64,000 nt of DNA. Source: Malachius bipustulatus. Its lineage: Eukaryota; Arthropoda; Insecta; Coleoptera; Melyridae. This document shows positions 58,852 to 64,000 of the stretch, piece by piece. Both the position numbers and the translations under genes were made by a program. How positions within the stretch are numbered: position 1 is the stretch's first letter; each line of letters begins with the position of its first letter. A model generated the notes under the pieces. The model did no database searches and was not told the origin of the DNA. It worked only from the letters and a program-made list of their open reading frames with translations. The stretch covers positions 13,710,268-13,774,267 of the forward strand of contig OU342639.1 of assembly GCA_910589415.1 (NCBI GenBank), written 5' to 3'.

Positions 58852-59247
58852 CTGTAAAGAAGAAAATTCAAAAATTTGTCAAATTTTTCAATAACATGGG
58901 TATTTTAATAGGCTGTACGCACAAGGGTGTCGAAGCCATAAAAATAGAAGAAGAAGGTATGTATTTTAATGGGCCTTACCAGTCAGGGAGCTATTTTACT
59001 CTTGCTCAAAAAATACAGTAGACAAAAAGTCAGTAGGTACTCTAACAAATCCCAAGATAATTTATTATAATATTCTGCAAAAATTATTTGTTGTAATTAT
59101 GCAAAAAGCTTATATTTTAGATCTTCCTTTCATACCTGTTACCTAATAATATATAGTTTATATCAACTACCTTGTACGTGTAATCATAATAGAGTTTGAT
59201 AATTATTTTTATATTGAATCTTCCTTGAAAATTTTTATTTATTTTAT

Positions 59248-59989
59248 GGGATTTCGGTTCTTGGCTGAAATAAATTATTTAAAGAATTTTCTTTTGAAAC
59301 GTTTCGGAACCGATCGGTCCCTTGTTCACTCTTTAATATTATAACTTCATGTATAAAACTATGTAAAATTGAAAAATATTTTTAAAAACTATAATGCCTA
59401 CAATAATTATTAAAATGATGGTCTAAAAACGGTGTTTTTATATAACTTGATTTTTTTTTTAAATCGTTTTTGAAACTATTTCAAATCAAAACAAATTAAA
59501 ATATAAAAATTTGAATAAACAAAAAAATCGACTAAGAACCTGATTCCTGCAAAAAAACATAGATAACCGTCCAACTAAAAAATAACCTGCTACTACTCAA
59601 AATGGCAATTCCTCACAACCTTCCTCAATAGTAATACTTTAACAGCACAAAAATTTGATTAAAAAAATAATAAGAATAAAAATCAGAATATTATACGCAA
59701 CAAACACAATAAACAATAAAATAAAACAAACAAAATCACGATAGACACAACACTCCACAAAAATGTCAAAATCAAAATAAAGTCAATTTCGTTTTCGAAA
59801 AAAAATTAAGTAAGTAATATAAAAACACCGTTTTTAGACCATCATTTTAAAATAGTTATCGTATTATAAGTTTTTAAAAATATTTTAAATTTTATATAGT
59901 TTAAAGGGACCGATCAGTCCCGAAACGTTTCAAGAAAAAACAATAAAAATTTCTTTAAATAATTTATTTCAATTAAGAACCGAAATCCC
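59248..59989. mobile_element. Inverted-repeat element with GGGACCGATCAGTCCC motif, in Cirl intron
   Basis: The left end GGGATTTCGGTTCTTGGCTG, with AAATAAATTATTTAAAGAA next, pairs with the right end TTCTTTAAATAATTTATTTC, then TTAAGAACCGAAATCCC (to 59989). Just inside, GAAACGTTTCGGAACCGATCGGTCCC pairs with GGGACCGATCAGTCCCGAAACGTTTC. A second inner pair, ATGATGGTCTAAAAACGGTG and its inverse, lies at about 59416 and 59835. No coding capacity. The class is unknown; the motif is shared with 38765-39062. Confidence 0.75.
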
Positions 59990-60945
59990 GAAATAGAGCT
60001 TATTATACCTATAACCCGATGATAGGGATGATATCAAGAATTTGGTTGTATGTGATGACTGATGACTTTTGTTTTGTCAAAAAATATGAAGCAACAATAA
60101 AAGATTCAACAATTTGGCACAATCTAGTCACAAAAACATATTCTTGCTTCTAATAAGAGTAATTTCTCGCAGTATTATTGCAGTAATAAAAAAAACTTTA
60201 CTTTCGGAAGCTCTCTATTTCATACTCGATCAGCGAAGTGTTTCATAAAGAAAAAGAACTGTAAGTTTGGCGTCTTTCGTCTGAGTAGTTTGACAACAAT
60301 GTCCCAATCATCCACAGAGTTCTGAAATTAATTAAGGTGTGAAATTACCTTGACAGATTGAAATTTATCAGGACAGTCTGAACACATCCTTGATTTCCGA
60401 TTCTATGTAAATGAATGCAGTAAGTAGGTATTTATAAAACAATTAATTCAATGAACAGTAACAAATAATAGTATTTTTTTCTAATCTAAAAACTACTGGA
60501 AGTATGTACTTAAAATTCATTTAAAAATACATTTTCATTTCGCTCACATTATTATGCAATGAAAATCGTACTTGTTATAAAATCACAAAAATTGTTGTAA
60601 TCTGGCAACACTGGCAGTCAGGTGGAGCGTGCATTGAGTTTGAATTTCTCGCATACCCAGCTATAGATTTACTGAAATATCTCTAAACTCTCAATGTTCA
60701 AAGCGAGAAGAGTTTCACTCCTGTTTTGAGACACTTTAGGCAACCAATAAGACTGTGTCAACACTATTCGTCAAACATAATGATATTATTTTGTAAGCCT
60801 AACTTTTAACACTTTGCCAGGAAGATTTATATTATTACTTTTTGCTTCCTTGCTTCTTACATTATTTAAATTTTACAAGTCTGAATTAGTCGATTTAGAT
60901 TAAGAATCCTACAACTTTAAACATAAAATCGTATAAAATGTTTAG

Positions 60946-61332
60946 CCACAACCACCACGACAACAAGCCGCCCTAGTCCGCCCTGGCTGATCACTTCACA
61001 GCCTCCGATGTGGACCACGGTCAAGTCTTCAGCAGCCCGACCACCGCCCACTTCGAAAACGGCTACCGTCCACCAGCACCAGGGTGGCGTCGCTGGAGTA
61101 ACGCAGCCGAGGCCGCCACCTAGTACAGCAGCCTCTCTCCCAACCGCTTCGGCGGCCGCCCCACCTGCAAAACGGCCGCCTCCGCCCGTTGCCCCAGCTA
61201 GCGACGAAAGCGTGGAAGAAGACGACAGGGATGGCCAAGTGGAGAGAGGCGATGTGGATGTGCAGATCGGGAATATACCAGATGAGATTACTACGTTACC
61301 TTACACCACCATCAATCCTAAGAAGACTTTGA
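60946..61332 (+). CDS. Cirl: Cirl exon: Thr/Pro-rich linker
   Basis: Starts after ATGTTTAG (60945), taking one base from either exon A or B, and ends at 61332 before GTAAGT. It encodes a run of threonines, then SRPSPPWLITSQPP, a Pro/Ala-rich low-complexity region (VAGVTQPRPPPSTAAS, AKRPPPPVAPAS) and an acidic SDESVEEDDRDG stretch. This is the extracellular, probably O-glycosylated linker between the lectin and the hormone-receptor motif. Its TTTT.SRPSPP start is conserved in arthropod Cirl. GC content is much above the surroundings. The linker is shorter than that of Drosophila. Confidence 0.9.
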
Positions 61333-61382
61333 GTAAGTTTTAGTTGTGGGCACATTTTTTTAAATCTCAATTCTTCTACTAG
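61333..61382 (+). other. Cirl: Cirl minimal intron with three in-frame TAG acceptors
   Basis: GTAAGT at 61333. Acceptors ending at 61382 (TTCTTCTACTAG, best pyrimidine tract), 61394 (GCGAGTAG) and 61421 (TTTGATAG) all leave the frame open, giving introns of 50, 62 and 89 bases. Confidence 0.7.
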
Positions 61383-61747
61383 CAATGCGAGTAGCAAGGT
61401 TAAAACAAACAACTTTGATAGGTTCGGGAGATTCGGGCGATCCTTCCCAGTACGTCCCATCATCCCCTAGCTGGCCGGTGGATCCCCTGGAAGAACACTG
61501 TCCCCCAGTTACAGTGCGTGGAATCCACTGGAACTGGACTCGAGTGAGCCAGACCAGCATCCAGACATGTCCAGGAGGCACAACTGGTTTTGCTCGGTGG
61601 CGCTGCTCTAACACAACCATCGGCATTGCATGGAGTCCAAGCACGCCAGACCTCAGCGAATGCCGCAGTGTCTGGTTAACCAGTCTGGAGCAACGCGTTA
61701 AAGCAGGGAAGGATCCACTCGTACAGATCACCAACGAGTTGGCACAG
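61383..61747 (+). CDS. Cirl: Cirl exon: HRM (hormone-receptor motif)
   Basis: Ends with GCACAG/GTTGGT in phase 0. After a short N-terminal stretch (MRVARLKQTTLIGSGDSGD) and VDPLEEHCPPV, the HRM appears: GIHWNWTRVS, TCPGGTTGFARWRC, then WSPSTPDLSECRSVWL, with the paired cysteines and tryptophans of this fold. It continues with LEQRVKAGKDPLVQITNELAQ, the beginning of the GAIN subdomain A. The acidic insertion that Drosophila Cirl carries between RWRC and WSP is absent here, so the HRM is compact. The start is the first of three possible acceptors. The identity is clear. Confidence 0.93.
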
Positions 61748-63492
61748 GTTGGTACATTACATATTTCCTCGCATATTTCATAATAAATGCATTGCTTCTT
61801 CTAAACAGGATCTAGTTTGAAGCTATTCTTATTTGATCAATCGCTGTCAGGTGAATAAAAAAATATCTTTTAGCTAACCAGGGAGACTTTGAAAAATTAT
61901 TTGTAACCCTAAACCTACTTGTAGAGCTCCTTACTTGTGCAGGTTTCTTTTCTTGGTTGGAAATCCAGCGGGGAGGGTTGTTATCATAAATGCTCACGTC
62001 ATTAGTTTCTTAATAACTGATGCAAATTATATGAGCTCAAGTAATTGCTCGCCATTTCTAACCGACCATACAATTTGAGCTGGTCAACAAACATTAAAGT
62101 CTCCCACCCCAAAAACTAGGCTTTTCACATCTTCACAAATGTTTAGTCTAAGTACGCTTTGATCATGTGGCTAGATAATTATGAAAGAGTAGTTTATTTT
62201 TTGTGCAAGTAAACTCGTAAATTAGGTGATGATTCAATATAGCTCAGTTATACCGGGTGGTCCATCACTTATGTCCACCCCCGCAATAGAGGTTAATTTT
62301 AAAGATAAAAAATTGGAACTTTGAGGATTTGTGTAATTACTATAGGGACCATATAATGACATAATCAGATTAATTTTTTTTTTTAGTTGAGCCATCAGCG
62401 ATAAAAAACTGTAATTTGGTGTTAATGTGACCAAAATAAATTCGATTTTTCTTTAATACATCGATAGAAATCAATTAAGAAAATCAAAATCGCTTAAAAT
62501 AAATATCAAAAAAACTAATTACAAGCCTTTAATTAAATAAAATACTTAAAATATGGAAATGACAGCTAGAATGATTGATTTATGGAAGCAATAAAACTAT
62601 CAGGATTTTGAAGGGCTGGTATAGCACAAATGTTAAGTAAACATATCCTAAGTAAACATTCATAAAAGAAGCCCCATTCGAGTTCAATTATTTATTATTG
62701 AATAAATAATAAATAATTATTTATTATTTATTCTTTAACCTATTCTTCTGACTGCTTTGAAGATTATTTATGGTAGGTACCTACCCTCATTAGATTTGTC
62801 AGTTTTATTACTCTACCATAAATCAATCATTTTACCTGTCATTTCCATATTTTAAGTATTTTATTTAATTAAAGGCTTGTAATTAGGTTTTTGATATTTA
62901 TTTTCATGGATTTTGAGTTTATTAATCGATTTCTATCGGTGTATTAAAGAAAAATCGAATTTATTTTGGTCACATTAACACCAAATTACAGTTTCTTATC
63001 GCTGATGGCTCAACTAAAAAAAAAATAATTAATCTGATTATACCATTATGTGGTCATATATCAATTACACAAATCCTCAAAGTTTCAATTTTTTATCTTT
63101 AAAATTAACCTCTATTTCGGGAGTGGACATAAGTGATGGACCAACCGGTACAATTATATGCAAAAAAAAAAAAATGTAGGTACCTATATTCAAACATTTT
63201 TGCTCAGAATAGTAATTGCCTACATAAAAAAGCAACTACAATCTCCGTAGGAAGGGATTCATAAATAACATTGAAGGCTTGTAAATTAGGTACTCATTGT
63301 AACAAGAAATTATGAAAGTTCCACTGTGATGGATGTACTGCTTCCTCAAATCGTTTGCATTTCACTCTGCATTTAACAATTTTACCGATTGCTGTTAGAG
63401 AAGTCAATTGCCAATCAATTTCTAAATTCTGCTTGAAACAACTAAATTTATCCTCTCACAAAGATTCCAACTAATACCGACTGTTTGTTTAG
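61748..63492 (+). other. Cirl: Cirl intron holding a TACCGGGTGG palindromic element
   Basis: A 1745-base intron; about half is the element at 62253-63148. The frames at 61812-62434 are not genes. Confidence 0.8.
62253..63148. mobile_element. Foldback element with CCGGGTGGTCC / GGACCAACCGG ends, 896 bp
   Basis: The left end CCGGGTGGTCCATCACTTAT, with GTCCACCCCCG next, pairs with the right end CGGGAGTGGACATAAGTGAT, then GGACCAACCGG (to 63148). TA flanks both sides (62251-62252 and 63149-63150). The arms of about 340 bp pair closely; for example GACCAAAATAAATTCGATTT with AAATCGAATTTATTTTGGTC. The centre (about 62590-62815) is single-copy. The ends are related to, but different from, the CAGGGTG type. 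No coding capacity. Confidence 0.85.
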
Positions 63493-63820
63493 GTGACAAG
63501 TCGCAAAACTCTGTACGGTGGTGATATGATGATAACAACAAAGATTATTCAGAGAATGGCTCAGAAAATGTCTCAGGATATCGAAACGTTTTCTGATCGG
63601 AGACAGCGTGAGGTGCTGGTTACTGAAATGCTGAATTACGTTGTAAAAACTGGTAGTAACCTCCTGGACCCCTCACAACACCCTTCATGGAAGGACCTCA
63701 GCTTCAAAGAACAAATGCGAGTTGCCACCTCTCTTCTTATCGGACTCGAGGAGAACGCTTTCCTTCTAGCTGATACCATCACCAAAGAGAAGACCGTTGA
63801 CCAAATCTACAAGAATATAA
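63493..63820 (+). CDS. Cirl: Cirl exon: GAIN domain, first part
   Basis: Starts after TTTGTTTAG in phase 0 and ends in phase 1 before GTAAGT. It encodes [20 protein letters not shown], then [34 protein letters not shown] and [20 protein letters not shown], the helical subdomain A of the GAIN domain, which holds the receptor's autoproteolysis fold together. The order and wording match arthropod Cirl. The autoproteolysis site and the seven-helix part lie beyond the window. The GTG at the first position is a splice-junction valine and not a start. Confidence 0.95.
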
Positions 63821-63886
63821 GTAAGTTTGTTAATTAATGGTAGGTAGGTACTAGAATTTAATCGAACACATTTTTTTAATTTCAAG

Positions 63887-64000
63887 TGCTATCCGTAAGA
63901 GTCCTTGAAACCAAATCAGTAACGACAGAAACCTTCCCATCTGACAATAGCTGGTTAGCCAGCAATGATTCTGTCGAGATTCCAAAAGGTGCCCTGATAG
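63887..64000 (+). CDS. Cirl: Cirl exon: GAIN domain, next part (cut by window edge)
   Basis: Begins after TTTAATTTCAAG (63886), completing a Met codon with the single base carried over, then LSVRVLETKSVTTETFPSDN and WLASNDSVEIPKGALI, the start of the GAIN beta-rich part, up to the right edge. The 66-base intron before it is short. SVRVLETK is highly conserved in the family. Confidence 0.93.

Larger units (their letters stand above)
57582..60945 (+). other. Cirl: Cirl intron, 3.4 kb
   Basis: Contains a possible antisense exon (58658-58851) and an inverted-repeat element (59248-59989). The remaining sequence is AT-rich with no other recognised content. Confidence 0.7.

Noticed and set aside
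61360..61734. 124-residue minus frame opposite the HRM exon
   Set aside because: Antisense shadow of the conserved Cirl exon.
1..64000. Integrated viral genes
   Set aside because: No capsid, envelope or viral polymerase motif seen. All reverse transcriptase pieces have the block order of non-LTR retrotransposons.

Overview
The window looks like insect nuclear DNA. It is AT-rich and gene-poor, with introns bounded by GT..AG, GTAGGTA-type simple repeats, tRNA-derived SINEs, LINE fragments and many short inverted-repeat DNA transposons. The only host gene I can identify is the 5' half of Cirl (latrophilin, an adhesion GPCR) on the + strand from about 54.4 kb to the right edge. Its exon sequences match the arthropod Cirl family. 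The repeat content (DUF4817-type fragments, CAGGGTG-ended foldbacks) suits Coleoptera or Hemiptera, but I cannot fix the order.

Layout. 0-0.76 kb: 3' part of a Jockey-like LINE RT (- strand), cut by the window edge. 1.3-3.6 kb: two copies of one tRNA-derived SINE. 4.2-8.5 kb: two copies of a ~0.9 kb dispersed repeat. 11.5-13.4 kb: a 173-bp tandem repeat, then a 1452-bp inverted-repeat element with a 6-bp target duplication. 14.6-17.8 kb: a three-level nest (old repeat, interrupted by a LINE, interrupted by a 1.2 kb foldback carrying a DUF4817-like fragment). 20.4-24.2 kb: a decayed pogo/Tigger transposase interrupted by another foldback and abutting a decayed RNase H LINE. 25-35.2 kb: several more CAGGGTG-ended foldbacks and a second copy of the old repeat. 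36.5-40 kb: a LINE tail, a (TA)n tract, a cluster of GAGATCC-containing motifs and foldback relics. 40.3-43.1 kb: a piggyBac transposon with both TTAA sites, both terminal repeats and a transposase broken by one frameshift. 44.5-52.2 kb: more foldbacks, and a broken cysteine-motif coding fragment with its own insertion.

From 54.4 kb the exons of Cirl are, in order: the SUEL/RBL lectin start, two alternative versions of the lectin end (57220-57332 and 57475-57581), a Thr/Pro-rich linker, the HRM, the GAIN start and a further GAIN exon reaching the window edge. The signal-peptide exon is not identified. The two lectin-end exons have identical phases, and only inclusion of exactly one keeps the frame, so they look like mutually exclusive exons.

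The second theme is a family of foldback transposons sharing CAGGGTG...CACCCTG ends next to TA, but with different interiors. Two insertions broke other transposons' reading frames. Removing the element plus one TA restores those frames exactly, which fixes the element ends and the TA target from this window alone.
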